A stretch of 64,000 nt of DNA from Lasioglossum baleicum (GCF_051020765.1 NC_134944.1:8122001-8186000); one strand, 5' to 3'; shown: positions 38,201 to 48,377, numbered from the stretch's first letter. Translations and numbers: made by a program. The notes: generated by a model not told the origin, from the sequence alone.

Positions 38201-41200
38201 CCTATCGCCGAGATGTTCTCTCTTTTTTTAAAGCACAATCGTCGAGTAATATCCTGCTCGGCCGAGTAGATTCGCCACAACTACGAAGTAGATTTGTAAT
38301 TGGACTAAAGATAAGATATCGGATAAGAGGGGGAAAAAAACGCGAGTGTATCTTATCGTGGTATTTCTGTTTGTTCTCGGTGATTAAGAGGCGATGGCGC
38401 TTCAGTTCGCGAGCGTTCACCATTCGACACAGTGTAGGAACACGCGACGAATTCACCGATTGCAACGACAGTCATTCGGAAGAAGATTGTTCTACGATAT
38501 TAGTACAGTGTCGCGCGTCGAATCCGGTCGCTTTACCTTGACTATGCGTGTCGTAGATTTCAGTAGATTCCGTGACTGCGGGCGTGGGCGCAGGAGCGTC
38601 ATCGTTCTTCTTCATAAGTGCCTGTGTCGCATATAAAAGAAGCATAAGTGCACCGAGCTGTATTGCAACGCTTCAATCAGTGAACATTTCTGTTTTAGAT
38701 AAGGAAGCGCTACCTGCGCGATAATGGAAGCCACCTTCTCGTTGTCCACGGACGCGTGTATGCGTTTATTTTTCAAATGATGCGGAGTGTCTCTACGGTG
38801 AAGCCTGTTGGGTCTGTTAGCGTCGCCGGCAGATTCGTAGTCGGCTCCTTCGGCTATGGAAAATTCAACGTGTCTCTGTCCCTCTTCGCTTTCCGACTCG
38901 TCATCCTCCTTATCGTTCCTGTCCTTCGACTCCGATACGTCGGTCCTCGCGTTCTGCCGAGATATGGAGAACAACGTCAATTGTAAACAAACAAATAAAA
39001 TAAATAAATCGATCTATCACCGATGCAACCACATACCGCGTACGTATCTGTAGCATATTGATTAGGAATCACTTCTGGCTCGACGCTCGATTGAACATCC
39101 TCGCTACCGTCCGCTCCAGGTACGTTCTGCGCTTCCTCGTTCTCAACGGACTCGGGTTTCGCTGGCTCCTGTTCCGAGGTGTCCAAATCCAAGTCGTTGC
39201 CTTGTCCAAATATATCGTTCTCGGCCTTGTCCAGGCCGAACGTCTGAGACACGTCCTGAAAGAACAACGCCACGTTCTCAGAGTGCTTAGACAAACAGAC
39301 GGACACTTTACAGCGTCGAGTTCCACGAAGAAGTTACCTGCTCGTCGGTAGACGCGGACCGGCTGTCGCTCTTCCCTTTACTGAACAGTTTGTGAGCTTT
39401 GGCTTTCAGTTCTTTCGGGTGCGGCGTGTTCTGTCGCACGAACGGCGTCTGAAATATAACGGCAAAGGGCGTTGCGTGAGCGTGTCAGCGGCAGAGAGCG
39501 ACAAAGCGACAGAACGAAAGGGGTGACACGTGGTTTTCTTAGGTGCGTGAATAAGACACTATCGTTTCGTTTCTTAGTTGGTGTAATTATCATACAGCGA
39601 GTCGTACAGGTAAGAACGTCGCCAACAGCACGTCAGGTACCACAGTAGCGTCCGAAACTTGGACCTAATGAATCTAGGAGCGCTTATTAGCAGCTTGCTC
39701 ACCTCCTTATCAGTTTCCGGAGCTTCGTCCGTGAACTTGACGGAATGAGTTCGCGATGCTTCCTTTTCTTGCCAGCCCTCGTCGTCGCTGCTTCGAAAAT
39801 CGCCGGCCTCGATGGCTGAACAAATTCAAATCGATGTCAGACACACAGATGGCGAAAGCAACAACAGTCGGGATTATATCGACGCACTAACCATCAGGAT
39901 GGACTTCTAATTGCGGCAGCAGGAAACAGGTCAACACTTCCTGTTCCGTTTCCTCGTCGATGTCGGTTTGAAACGTGAGCATCGGCTGAGCTTGGTTCTC
40001 GCTAAGCCACACCGCCTTCAGGTTCAAATTAATCAACGAGTATGGCAAGTATTGTAATCTACGGGACAGAAACACCGTTGTTAATCCTGGCGACGCCGGA
40101 GAAACCGGAGCGCGATCATCAACGAGAGAAAGAAATCGTCGCGTACTTGTTACCGGATACATCAAGGACGTGCAGGGCCGTGCACTGTCCAATCTCGGGC
40201 GGAAGATACTGCAGTTTATTGTTCCTTAAAAATAGTACGCCCAACTTCTTCAAGTTCCCTGAGGACAAACGAACGATGCTGTTATTACGCTGTACTGGAA
40301 CACAATTTTTCTCCGATTCCCTTACCGATCTCGAGCGGCAACGATTTCAACTTGTTCTCGTCCACGTTCAAATTATTTAAATTATGAAGTCTCCCTATAG
40401 TTACAGGCAGTTCTAATAGATAATTTATAGTAAGAATTAACTCCTGCAGATTCTCGCACCTGGTGGACAGAAAAGGTACCACTGTAATCTGTCGTTTCGA
40501 AGCGACGCACAGTGGACTGGACTAACGCGTCGAATCCGCAGTCGTGGAAAATTGGAAAATTCAATTTCGCCCACGGAAAACAGGTTTCCAAACCACTGTG
40601 CGTTTTAAAGAGAGGTGCAAACATGATCTCTTCTCACCTGCCTATGTTCGAATTTAAAGTAGATAGCCTATTCTGATCGACCTTGAGAATCGTCAGCTTT
40701 TTAAGCTGCCCCAGGCCGTCGGGTAACTTCTCGATGATGTTCTGCGATAAATACAGGTCCGTTAACGACTCCAGACCGCCGATCTCCTCGGGCAAGTCTT
40801 CCAGACGGTTCTCGGAGACGTCCAAGCACGCGAGCGTCTTCAACTCGCCGATCTCCGGCGGCAAGTGTTGCAACCCGTTATGATCCAACCATAATTCCTG
40901 CAACGCCGGCAAGCTGCCTATGTGCGGCGACTGAAATGGAAACAGGAAGACGGTCAGGAACCCGTGGGTTTCTCTTTTGGAATGTTCCAGTAACGATTTC
41001 CTCGACGTTAGAACCACCGGGTGGCCAGGAAGACGGAAATGGTTCCACTGGAATTTCAATCTCTTGCTGTGTAATTATCAGGTCAAACTGGAAAGTGTTA
41101 TTTGTAAGGTAGCTTACAAAAATGACCGCGTGTCTGAATAAGCGATTTTTATTGCAATATGCTGTTAAATAAAGAAATTTTCGCGATCATCCTCCATGAA

Positions 41201-42101
41201 ACGATTTTTCTAACTTCGATAAGAACGAGAACCGGTCGTTCGAGTAACTTTAGCGTAAACAAGGTCCTCAGTAGTGGACTATAGAGAATAATTACAAAGG
41301 TACGAATCCGAAGTCGGTGGTTTTGAAAGAAATTTTCGCGATCATCCTCCATGAAATTATTTTTCTAACTTCGATAAGAACGAGAACCGGTCGTTTGAGA
41401 GGAATTTTCGCGATCATCTTCCATTAAATGATTTTTCTAACTTCGATAAGAACTAGGACCGGTCGATTGAGAGGAATTTTCGCGATCATCCTCCATGAAA
41501 CGATTTTTATAACTTCGATAAGAACAAGAACCGGTCATTCGAGTAGCTTTTGTGCGAACAAGGTCCTTGGTAGTGGACTATGGAGAATAATTGCAAACGC
41601 TGCGAAGTGGGTCGTTTCGAGACTCCACCGGTGGTTCTAGTGTTCGAGCTCGCTGTACCAGTTCGTCGATCTCATTGTAGCCAAGATCCAGCCGTTCCAA
41701 TTTATAAAGTTGCGACAGCGATTCCGGCAACGATTTCAGATAGTTCTCCCTGAGCTCCAGCGACTGCAATGCCTCCAGACTACGAGCAAACAAGAAGAAC
41801 AAGGTAGTCGAGTATACAACAGAATTCGACGAGAAATGCAACATAATTATAAAGGATCGTTACCATCCGATATCGGGCGGTAGATTCGTTAGGGACATGT
41901 CATTGAGCCCCAGAACGGTTAGGTTCCTCAACTGCACGAAGCCTGCCGGGAGCCTGTAAGGATGATCGTGCATGTATTATTTTATTCCGAGGTGAAACGT
42001 CGATGGAGAAGAATGAACGCACCTTAAAATTGGATTGCTACTGAAGTCCGCGACCTGCAACGCCCGTAGATTCTTGATGTTCTCGGGAATGTCTTCTATG
42101 T
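20170..42101 (-). CDS. scrib: Scribble (LAP-family polarity scaffold), 5' end outside window
   Basis: Scrib is the LRR-plus-four-PDZ scaffold of septate junctions and basolateral cortex, acting with Dlg and Lgl in epithelial polarity, growth control and synapses. Exons (minus, high to low): 42101-42023, 41953-41864, 41779-41659, 40930-40638, 40459-40326, 40258-40147, 40058-39892, 39815-39703, 39448-39338, 39255-39037, 38953-38714, 38621-38537, 38028-37864, 37640-37465, 37396-37259, 37170-37015, 36640-36560, 36471-35674, 34698-34591, 33722-33543, 32023-31865, 30833-30453, 30379-30227, 26105-25716, then either 25254-25143, 25063-25007, 24931-24810 or 23202-23074, 22705-22592, 21979-21848, 21560-21357, 20439-20170. 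Every junction keeps phase. About 1,830 residues of the long form are visible. The first visible codons follow the family's DVSRND segment, so roughly 110 N-terminal residues are missing. Confidence 0.95.
24810..25254 (-). CDS. scrib: scrib alternative C-terminus 1 (short 3' end)
   Basis: Exons 25254-25143 (LVKMSVSDKKKLFESAMEEH), 25063-25007 (KVFSFLSQDEVEKMKQEE) and 24931-24810 (EKKIATLTRDELKSWAQLDE) join in phases 0, 1 and 1 to a stop at 24810. The SVSDKKKLFESAMEEHLKP block is conserved near the C-terminus of scrib proteins. These exons cannot be joined in frame to the downstream set, so they form an alternative ending. Confidence 0.85.
25716..30379 (-). CDS. scrib: scrib post-PDZ linker exons
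   Basis: Exon 30379-30227 (51 codons, DMVPPKSPGGTKDLKTTTIV) and exon 26105-25716 (130 codons, rich in SP/TP, including SIPKRSITFADLPPLSKES) are both phase 0 at both ends, so either could be skipped without frameshift. A 4.1-kb intron separates them, holding a pre-miRNA-like hairpin and two candidate terminal exons. Confidence 0.85.
28096..28206. ncRNA. Candidate pre-miRNA hairpin in a scrib intron
   Basis: A left arm (28096-28143) and right arm (28157-28206) are imperfectly complementary over about 48 nt around a 13-nt loop. The best-paired part is gattcagc..agtgtgccac near the base. Small bulges and the 111-nt length fit a microRNA precursor. I do not recognise the mature sequence, and the transcribed strand is unknown, though scrib itself is read on the minus strand. 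Chance inverted repeats or an old MITE remain possible. Confidence 0.45.
28678..28779 (-). other. Candidate alternative terminal exon of scrib
   Basis: A good acceptor (ctaccgtttcag) precedes 33 open codons in phase 0 (VVNNSELSRILQQRAESS...) and a stop. It would fit after exon 30379-30227 or 30833-30453. There is no homology support. Confidence 0.2.
28913..28951 (-). other. Candidate alternative short terminal exon of scrib
   Basis: The acceptor cacctgtttacag is followed by TVEGDSATLAAL and a stop, in the same phase 0 as the upstream scrib exons. The tail is small and hydrophobic. Support is splice-signal only. Confidence 0.2.
30453..32023 (-). CDS. scrib: scrib PDZ4 and charged downstream segment
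   Basis: Exon 32023-31865 encodes the loop KLGMHIKGG and DEGVFISKINSGGAAKRDGR. Exon 30833-30453 encodes MRLLEVNGTSLLGATHQEAV and ITLVVCKGYD, then a charged coiled-coil-like stretch (EQEMKAELVAWEQEERERAL). The intron between them contains the palindromic mariner remnant at 30872-31804, whose end is 38 nt from the exon. Confidence 0.95.
30872..31804. mobile_element. Palindromic DD37D mariner remnant (two C-terminal transposase halves)
   Basis: It is flanked by TA and ends CAGGGTGACAAGAAATAACG at both sides in inverted orientation. The left arm encodes on the minus strand (31432-30989) a transposase C-terminal half containing QQDSAPAH and YSPNLNPMDYSVW; 37 residues separate the two aspartates, as in maT/DD37D mariners. 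The right arm encodes on the plus strand (about 31435-31651) the same half (HFPGFITSAEWPPYSP, then NSMNSSVW), where the last catalytic Asp is Asn, followed by a stop. Arms 30872-31246 and 31432-31804 pair; about 185 bp lie between. Non-functional. Confidence 0.85.
32191..32650. mobile_element. 460-bp foldback element, family C
   Basis: The arms begin CAGCAGCGGACAAAAG and end CTTTTGTCCGCTACCG, with TA on both flanks. The inverted repeats extend over gtttaagaccgctcta and acgataacttttt for more than 100 bp on each side. It lies in the scrib intron between PDZ3 and PDZ4 exons. It has no coding capacity. Confidence 0.8.
32720..32879. mobile_element. MITE of the TAGACTGCGGAT family
   Basis: Starts TAGACAGCGGATCTCTATG and ends near aatccgctgttca. 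Internal sequence (gggagtgacataaaaatttatttt) matches the intact copy at 9774-9974. The right end is degraded and no target duplication is visible. Confidence 0.55.
33543..34698 (-). CDS. scrib: scrib PDZ3
   Basis: Exons 34698-34591 (DVVLVKEGSLGFSIIGGTDH, then GIFISH) and 33722-33543 (GGIAAKSGKLRMGDRILKVN, then THQEAVMELLRPGDQIVLTV) form PDZ3. The intron between them holds a 621-bp foldback element. Confidence 0.95.
33832..34452. mobile_element. 621-bp foldback element, family D
   Basis: Long inverted repeats: left arm CCTCAAAAGAATTAAGGGATC, shared run ACTTGTGCGAACCCGAAAAA and TTGGTCCCACTTTACGTGAT; the right arm is the inverse. It lies in the intron that splits PDZ3. A half copy occurs at about 52655-52850. 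Confidence 0.8.
35674..36370 (-). CDS. scrib: scrib disordered linker between PDZ2 and PDZ3
   Basis: Most of the 798-nt exon encodes a Pro/Ser/Thr-rich disordered stretch with poly-SP/TP motifs (for example ALSPSPTAKTPPP and SISPSPTNSQP), likely phosphorylation sites. It ends at an acidic-hydrophobic segment (VQPVIIE) before the donor. Confidence 0.9.
36370..37170 (-). CDS. scrib: scrib PDZ2
   Basis: Three exons supply PDZ2: 37170-37015 with the loop GLGFSIAGG, 36640-36560 with YISRITDGGVAQKDGKLMVG then DKVIS, and the start of 36471-35674 with INGVEMKGAKHEQAVALLTG and VRLVVERE. The preceding exon 37396-37259 is a serine-rich linker between PDZ1 and PDZ2. Confidence 0.95.
37465..38028 (-). 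CDS. scrib: scrib PDZ1
   Basis: Two exons encode a complete PDZ domain. The carboxylate-binding loop reads GLGLSIAGG, followed by STPFKGDDEGIFISRVTEGG and DLAGLEVDDKVLSVNGVSV; helix B is NVGHYDAVEVLKACG. The split between exons lies after the RVTEG segment, as in other scrib genes. It binds C-terminal peptide motifs of partners. Confidence 0.95.
38537..39815 (-). CDS. scrib: scrib LAP-specific region and acidic linker
   Basis: Five exons follow the LRRs. The first carries the LAP-specific segment (FRSSDDEGWQEKEASRTHSV then KFTDE). The others are low-complexity and acidic: a lysine-rich piece (PKELKAKAHKLFSKGKS), a glutamate-rich exon (219 nt), a charged exon with SESEEGQRHVEFSIAEGAD, and a short exon leading into PDZ1. 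No catalytic domain is expected. Confidence 0.9.
39892..42101 (-). CDS. scrib: scrib leucine-rich repeat region
   Basis: Seven exons encode about a dozen LRRs with the LAP pattern LxxLxLxxNxLxxLPxxI. Examples are NIKNLRALQVADFSSNPI, FVQLRNLTVLGLNDMSLTNL, ALQELWLDHNGLQHLPPEIG, ACLDVSENRLEDLPEEIG and ILKVDQNRLSTL. The block ends NLKAVWLSENQAQPML and LTCFLLPQ, a close match to the end of the LAP LRR array. This region targets scrib to the lateral cortex. Confidence 0.95.
41150..41640. repeat. About 70-bp minisatellite in a scrib LRR intron
   Basis: A unit of about 70 bp (attttcgcgatcatcctcca, tgaaacgatttttctaactt, cgataagaacgagaaccggt) recurs about four to five times at roughly 41171, 41332, 41403 and 41474. 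A companion block (aacaaggtcctcagtagtgg) appears twice, at about 41257 and 41560. Confidence 0.75.
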
Positions 42102-42259
42102 CTGCAATAAATATGACTAAATCATTCTCCGTCGGTTTTGGGCGTGTAGAAGTATCGGTGCAAGGACAACGCGAGTCATCGACTTCCGGCTCGCTTTATC
42201 GCGAGATAAGGCTACAATTTTATCGACAAGTTTATCCGTTGCAGTCAAGATTGCTCGAC

Positions 42260-42960
42260 ATATTACGCGTCGAGAGCTGGGAGGGTTAGAATAAGTTGTA
42301 GGTACGTGGAAAATTCAGAGATTGCCATTTAACAATAAATAATGATATTATTGAGCCTCGCATTCTCATGATCTCGTGTGTGGAAAATTGAGAATTTCCC
42401 ATTTCACAATAAATAATTATATTAATAAGCTTCAAATTCATGATCTTGCAGAACGGAATTTACTCGACAATATTAAGCTTCGATAGCTGGGAGGTGTAGG
42501 ACAAGTTGTAATTGCGTGAAAATACAGAGATTGCCATTAAATAATGATATTATTGAGCCTCACATTCTCAGGATCTCGTGCGTGGAAAATTGAGAAATTC
42601 CCATTTCACAATAAATAATTATATTAATACGCTTCAAATTGCTTTTTCCGTAGTCTTGTGTATTGGTCGACACAATATTAAGCTTCGAAAGCTGGAACGA
42701 GTAGAATAAGTTGTGGGTACGTGGAAAATTCAGAGATTACCATTTAACAATAAATAATGATATCATCAAGCCTCGCATTCATGATCTAGTGCGTGGAAAA
42801 TTGAGAAGCTCCCATTTAACAATAAATAATTATATTAATAAGCTTCAAATTGCTTTTTTCATGATCTTGTGTATTGTTCGACAATACTAAGCTTCGAAAG
42901 CTGGGGAGGGGGGGGGGGGTAAGAACCAGTAGTAGCTGCGGGGAAAATTCAGAGATCGCC
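42260..42960. repeat. About 205-bp tandem repeat upstream of the first visible scrib exon
   Basis: About 3.5 copies with starts near 42270, 42482, 42684 and 42896, each beginning at an agctggga-like block and containing gtggaaaattcagagattgc and catttaacaataaataat. The last copy carries a G homopolymer near 42907-42919. No gene is present. Confidence 0.75.
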
Positions 42961-43150
42961 ATTTAACTTATGAGAACTTGAAATTCCTAATCTCCCCAAT
43001 GACGTCGTAATGTCCGATAAATTTTCAGGATCGATCAGCGAGATCGATAAAAACGACTAGAATATTTCGTACCGGTTCCGGTGGTCCAATTCGGCGGAGT
43101 TATGCGGCGACCCTAATCGCGAGTTCCCGCATCGAAAAACGGTCTTCTGC

Positions 43151-43810
43151 AGTGCAGCGGCTTTATTCATTAAATTCCAGAGCCTCGGCAGCAGGGACGG
43201 CAGGAATGCGGTGTGATCTCATACAACAGAGAGCGTCCCGCATTCTTATGCAATGCCGGTGTTTAGCCGGTCATTTTTCGCGAAACCATTCGTCATCTGT
43301 TGCCAAAGCGGCGACATTACAGCACCGGCTTCCTGTAATGCCGACGAGTTAAGCGCCTGCGTGTCGTTGCGTGCGTTAATTACGCAACGCGATTGGATAG
43401 GGTGTCGATTCGACGAGATTGCGAGTCGCTTCCGGTCGGTTTGTTCGACGATCGATCGATCCGCTTCTGGATCCCGGCGATCCAGACGCGGTCTCTTCGA
43501 AATCGATCCGTTCAACCCTCTGATAACACTGTGAAATTTATTGCTACTAATCCTTTGCACTCGGTAAACATTATTCAAAATATTGTTTACATTACACAAA
43601 ATATTGTAAACATTATTCGAAATATTGTTTACATTATTAAATATATCGGTGTCTAATCGATTACTAAATATTTAGGTATTCTATGAGGTATTATACTAAT
43701 TTCATATCCATGATATTTAAAAAAAATCATAGGGAATGGAAATATTCTAGAGCGGAAGAAATGTTTAATTTTTCAGTTAAAATAGCTCCGAGTGTAAAGG
43801 GCTAAATATA
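43151..43810. other. Non-coding stretch upstream of scrib repeats
   Basis: More GC rich at 43080-43520, with frames on both strands up to about 117 codons that match nothing I recognise and lack splice context. Followed by AT-rich DNA with short repeats (aatattgtttacatt) at 43560-43650. Confidence 0.3.
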
Positions 43811-44147
43811 CAGCCTGTCCCGAAACCGTCGGAGAACTTTGACAGGCCTGGTTCCTTACGTCATTTGAAGTAACTTTTTCCTTTGCGAAAATGTTCTCCG
43901 CGGCTTTGTTCAGGAGTTATCAACGAAAAACACTGACCAATCTGAGCGCGACAACAGTGGGCGGGTTCCGGCTCGGCCAATGCTAACGCTACGCTCACCT
44001 GGGATCCGCCCACTGTGATTGATCCGCGTTTTTCGATGATAACTCGTTAACAAGGCCTCACAAAACATTTTTGCAAAGGAAAAGGTTACTTGAAAAGTTC
44101 AAAGGAATCACCCCTTTTAAGATAGTACACCATTTTGGGACATCCTG
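43811..44147. mobile_element. 337-bp foldback MITE, family E, copy 1
   Basis: Ends CAGCCTGTCCCGAAA and TTTTGGGACATCCTG with TA on both flanks. The arms share aactttttcctttgcgaaaa and the inverse. The centre contains GTGGGCGGGTTCCGGCTCGG. A related copy is at about 54434-54778. Confidence 0.75.
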
Positions 44148-44869
44148 TATATATTTTTTATTCCTTCTAAATATAATATGGTACTATATTACATTTGTAT
44201 AGATCTAGATTTATAATGTAATTCATGAGAAAAATCAATCCATGAAATACGAAATGATAATATCTAGACTGCAATTCGATGCATTTGAAGTTCTACAGGG
44301 CAACTTTGTATCATAGGCAAAAATCTACGGACTAGTTTATAACAGATTTTCCATACAGCGCAACTTCGTGCTCATTGATTCGCATTACATTTGCTTTGCA
44401 TGGTCACGGGAAGAATTAACCGTGTGGCAGAAGGGTCGAGACTATACATCCGATCGAAACGCGTGTCATCTCTCGTTCGAACAAAGAGACATATATCCCA
44501 GAAGAACGAAAGGGGAATCCGGTTTCTCATTCCGTCTGCCGGAATCACGGTTAGTTTGTAATTGCTCCGCGTCGCTGTCGTTACGTTCACCGTGCGTGCA
44601 TTCGTGACACAGTGGCGCGTGAGATATGAAAGTAGTACATACGTGTGCGCGTGCAACTGCACAAGATGTATCCGTCCGCGAGACACACGTGGTCGTAGGA
44701 ACATCGTCCTGCGGTTCCCAATTAGTTCAGAAAGGTTCGAAAGTAGAGTCTAGGTCGTGTGCTTCACACAAAATAATGAATGTTTACTGTCATTAATTTT
44801 ATGACAATCTGATATTCCATGTCGTTAATTGTATGACCCACAAGGAGGTCTGGCGGATCCATGGGAAAT

Positions 44870-45600
44870 CCTAAATGTTGAAAGAGAATCCTAAAGGTTG
44901 AAGGAGAATCTCAAACGTTGAAGGAGAATCCTAAAGGTTGAACGAGAATCCTAAAGGTTGAAAGAGAATCCTAAAGGTCCGAAGAGAACCCACGAGGGCC
45001 GAAGAGAGTCCTAAGAGATCCAGACGGAGTACTAGGAGTTCAGCAAGAGTCTTAGAAGTTCAGCAGAAGTCCTGGAAGTATGGACAAAGAGTCCTACAGA
45101 TCTAAAGAGAGTCCAAGAAGTCTGAACCAAGAGTCCAAGAAGTCTGAACAAAGAGTCCTGGAAGTCTAAACAGAGAGTCCTAAAAGTCTAGAGAAAGTTC
45201 TGGAGTGTGTAGAGAAAAGTCTGAAGAGAGTCTTACAAGTCTGCAGAGAGTCTTACAAGTCTGCAGAGAGTCCTAAAAGTCTGCAGAGAGTCCTAAAAGT
45301 CTAGAGAGAGTTCTAGAGTGTGTAGAGAGAAGTCTGAAGAGAGTCCTACAAGTCTGCAGAGAGTCCTAAAAGTTTGCAGAGAGTCCTAAAAGTCTGCAGA
45401 GAGTCCTAAAAGTCTGCAGGAGTCCTAAACGTCTGCAGAGTGTCCTAAAAGTCTAGAGAGAGTCCTAAAGTGTGTAGAGGGAAGTCTGAAGAGAGAAAGA
45501 AGTCCTAGAAGTCTAGAGGAAGAGTCCTAGAGATCTCGAAAGAGTCCTCGAGGTCTAGAGAGGGTCCCAAAGGACCAAGGAAAATCCAAGTGGTCCACTG
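44870..45600. repeat. About 18-22-bp degenerate minisatellite
   Basis: About 730 bp of degenerate units of the type agagtcctaaaagtctgcag, drifting from gagaatcctaaaggttgaa on the left through agagtcctaaaagtctgc to gagtcctcgaggtctagag on the right. Related, more degraded units occur at about 49975-50100 and 50570-50810. No open frame of note. Confidence 0.8.
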
Positions 45601-47010
45601 ATTGCATCCATAGCGTTGAATTGGATCCTGACACGAGAGCGTCTCTAGAACACACCGGTTGCTCGCCTGACCGCGCTATGTGCTGATCGATCGAGAACTC
45701 CGCGATGTACCAGTTAATGCTACGCCATCTAATGGTTCTAAGACGAAGATATCTGATCGGGTTGATAAGACAATATCAACGCGCCGCGGATATTTTTAAT
45801 GCGTCTCTCCGCCCTCCGTTTCTTTCTCTGAAGTGCAAACGAGCAATCGAGAGATCGGTGGCGCAGGCGTGGCCACGCGGGACACGAAACCAGCCGAGTC
45901 TCCGATCTGCTGGTCTTCTCCTCTCTTTTCAAGTGCGTTGCACATGCACGCGATACACACGGAATGATTGATTCAACGTGTATCGAGGTCAGGTTATAAA
46001 AGATGCCAGCCGCGAGGAAATGTGTTGCGAGAGAGGCGGGAGAACCGCGAGCTGAATAATCGGCAGCCGAACACCGCGGGTACGAGAGCGCGCGCGTTTT
46101 TCGTGGAAACCTTAGACACGCGAGAATCGTCCGGCGAAGTCGTAAGCGTTCCCGCCGGTATGCTCTCGCTGGCCCATTGTCGCAATAAAAGAAAAACGTC
46201 GTGTCGAACAACGTTGTCGCAATCCGGGGAACGTGTCGCAATCGGACTCGCTTTCTCGAGCGAACGATCGATCAAACTATTGTACATATTCTCCCATCTT
46301 TCGGTCGACCACGACCTTCGCCATCGAGCGATTAACCCTACCGGTTTCAGATTTTTTATGCGAGAACTTATTCAGCCGCGTACACAGTCGCTGAGCAGCG
46401 AACGACTCTGATCCGTCACGCTCCGAGGTGAAACGCTGACAGACGTGTTTCAAGTCATTTTTTGGGGGGTGAAAAGAGAGCTCGCAATATTTTTCTAAAT
46501 GAGAAGTAGTATTGCTCTTTCCTGTTATTGTGATACCCCCCGTTACAATTTAGGTGCTTGAATCTTTTTCATTTTAGAATTGTCAAGATTCCACGGAAAA
46601 GAGAATTAATTAATAACCCCCAAATTATTCACTTTTAATCAAATTAATTTTTCATAATTTCTTAATCCCAAAGAAGCTTTCTCATTTTTTATTGTTTAGT
46701 GTTTTTAATGCACCAACCAAGTTATTATTATTATTATTTTGAAAGATAATTTTTACACAAGTAAAAATCCCCGAATTTTCAGTTTCATTAAATAAATATG
46801 AAATTTTTATATAAATTTTTCAATTTATTAAAAATCCCAAAATATTCAAAATGAAACCTTAATATTATACCCCATAATATTAAGCTTTATTACTATTTTA
46901 ATTTTAATTCTATATAATTATTTAGTATTAAATGTATTATAAATTTCTATAAATAATATTATCCTTTCTCAAATAATATTAGAAACATAAATTTTCACAA
47001 ATTTTCTCTC
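45601..47010. other. Intergenic or intronic stretch, no gene
   Basis: GC-rich at 45600-46430 with overlapping unrecognised frames on both strands, then very AT rich to 47010. Nothing in it can be supported as a gene. Confidence 0.35.
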
Positions 47011-47454
47011 AGGTGGACCACACGGTGTGCGAGCACTCGAAGAAAGAGACACCCTCAAATGGACGGCACCTTTAAATATGGAGTCAACGCTCGTCGCAAA
47101 CTACAGCATCGGCAACAACCCCTGGAATAACCAGAAGAATGCACACGGTACATTGGCAAAGCGCAAAAAAGTTGCAAAATCTGCCGGTCTAATCACGGGG
47201 TTGGTCTTTGGCTGCTGAAGGGTCGTACAGTGGGGTCGCAAAAATTTATGCGACTTGTGTAAAATGTTGAAATCGAATTTCTCCCGACTTTGCGGAGAAA
47301 ATACCCCATTTATGGGTCGTGGAAGATGTGCAATCTGTGACGCAAGAGCGTGGAAGCGAGTGGAAATAAAAATGCTGTTAGTCGGGTAGAATGATATTAA
47401 AGCATTTACTTGAAACACTGGGACCTGGTGCGTGTTCACGTATCGGTGAACATC

Positions 47455-47511
47455 CCCCAGGCACCCCCGCACACGCCTGGGACGTCCTCCAGGCCTCCTC
47501 CTCGTCCTCCC
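47455..47511 (+). other. Orphan proline-rich exon candidate
   Basis: Between an acceptor-like acatcccccag and a donor (CCCAAG|GTAAAT) lie 18 codons reading APPHTPGTSSRPPPRPPK, an SH3-ligand-like segment. No partner exon was found with certainty. I do not recognise the gene. Confidence 0.25.
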
Positions 47512-48178
47512 AAGGTAAATTGCAAAGGCCGAGGGTGGATGTTTCGCGCTATTTATAATGTTTACGGTGGTGGATGCGCTCCAGGTCGAACATGTGCTAT
47601 TTTGTGTTATTTACTGGTTGCTTAATTACAGGTTTCCACGGTCGACCGTGGGCGTGTGTGGTAATCGACCGCGATTCGATTCGATTCCGTAGCCAGGGAA
47701 AATCGGCGGACACACACACAGAAGGGGATAAAAGAAGGGCGTGACCGACGAATTATTACGGGGGTGCGGTAGGAAACGATTTTGTAATAAAACCGGCGTA
47801 ATTCTTCCACGAACCGCTCGTTTCTCTTCCCGCCTCTCTTTATCTCTCCCTCGCCCCCTGTGTCTCTTCGAACGACGGTATAATTCGATAAGCATCGTTA
47901 TCGAAACAAGCAAAGTGACCATGGAAACGTTTCTATTCGCAAGCAAATGATCGATTTGTTACTCAACGCGTTGTCCACCGGATTGGGGATACACTAAAAA
48001 TTACTATATCCGAGGCTAAAATAATTTACACGTTTATTAAATATCTCTTTAGGTTCAACACTATCTGTTATCTATATCCTGATCTATTTCGAGTTGTTTC
48101 TTTTATGCAAAATCATCCCCTTTCTAGAGATAGATTTATTGAATATAATCTCACTTCAATGCACGATCAAAATTTCAA

Positions 48179-48377
48179 CCAGGGACCAGAAATAACAGTT
48201 TTTCTAAAATTTTCCACGACAAAAATCGTTAATAAAATGTCGATTATTATTGAAATTTAAGATAATGCACACGAAATATAAAGAAAGAAATACGTAGAAC
48301 AGAATGATTGAAAAATATCGATTTTATTCTACGACTTTCTTTCTTTTTCGTTATAACAGTTATACTCCCTGATTTTA
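48179..48377. mobile_element. Short foldback-family H element
   Basis: Starts CAGGGACCAGAAATAACAG and ends gttataacagttatactccctg; the internal sequence (ttgaaatttaagataatg) is shared with the larger element at 51862-52519. Non-coding. Confidence 0.6.

Noticed and set aside
41578..41658. Continuation of the scrib LRR exon (VQRARTLEPPVES...)
   Set aside because: It lies beyond the donor CTG|GTACAG; joining 41659 to 40930 restores the LRR pattern.
44870..45600. Repetitive protein-coding gene
   Set aside because: Frames are broken repeatedly and unit length varies; non-coding minisatellite.
45738..46411. Overlapping frames of 147-167 codons on both strands
   Set aside because: Low-complexity, basic, Ser/Arg-rich translations on both strands at once, no splice context and no family resemblance; typical of GC-rich non-coding DNA.
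47027..47218. 63-codon plus frame ending GLITGLVFGC as an exon
   Set aside because: Preceded by an acceptor-like ttttctctcag, but all three frames are open for some distance and none matches a family; too weak to list.
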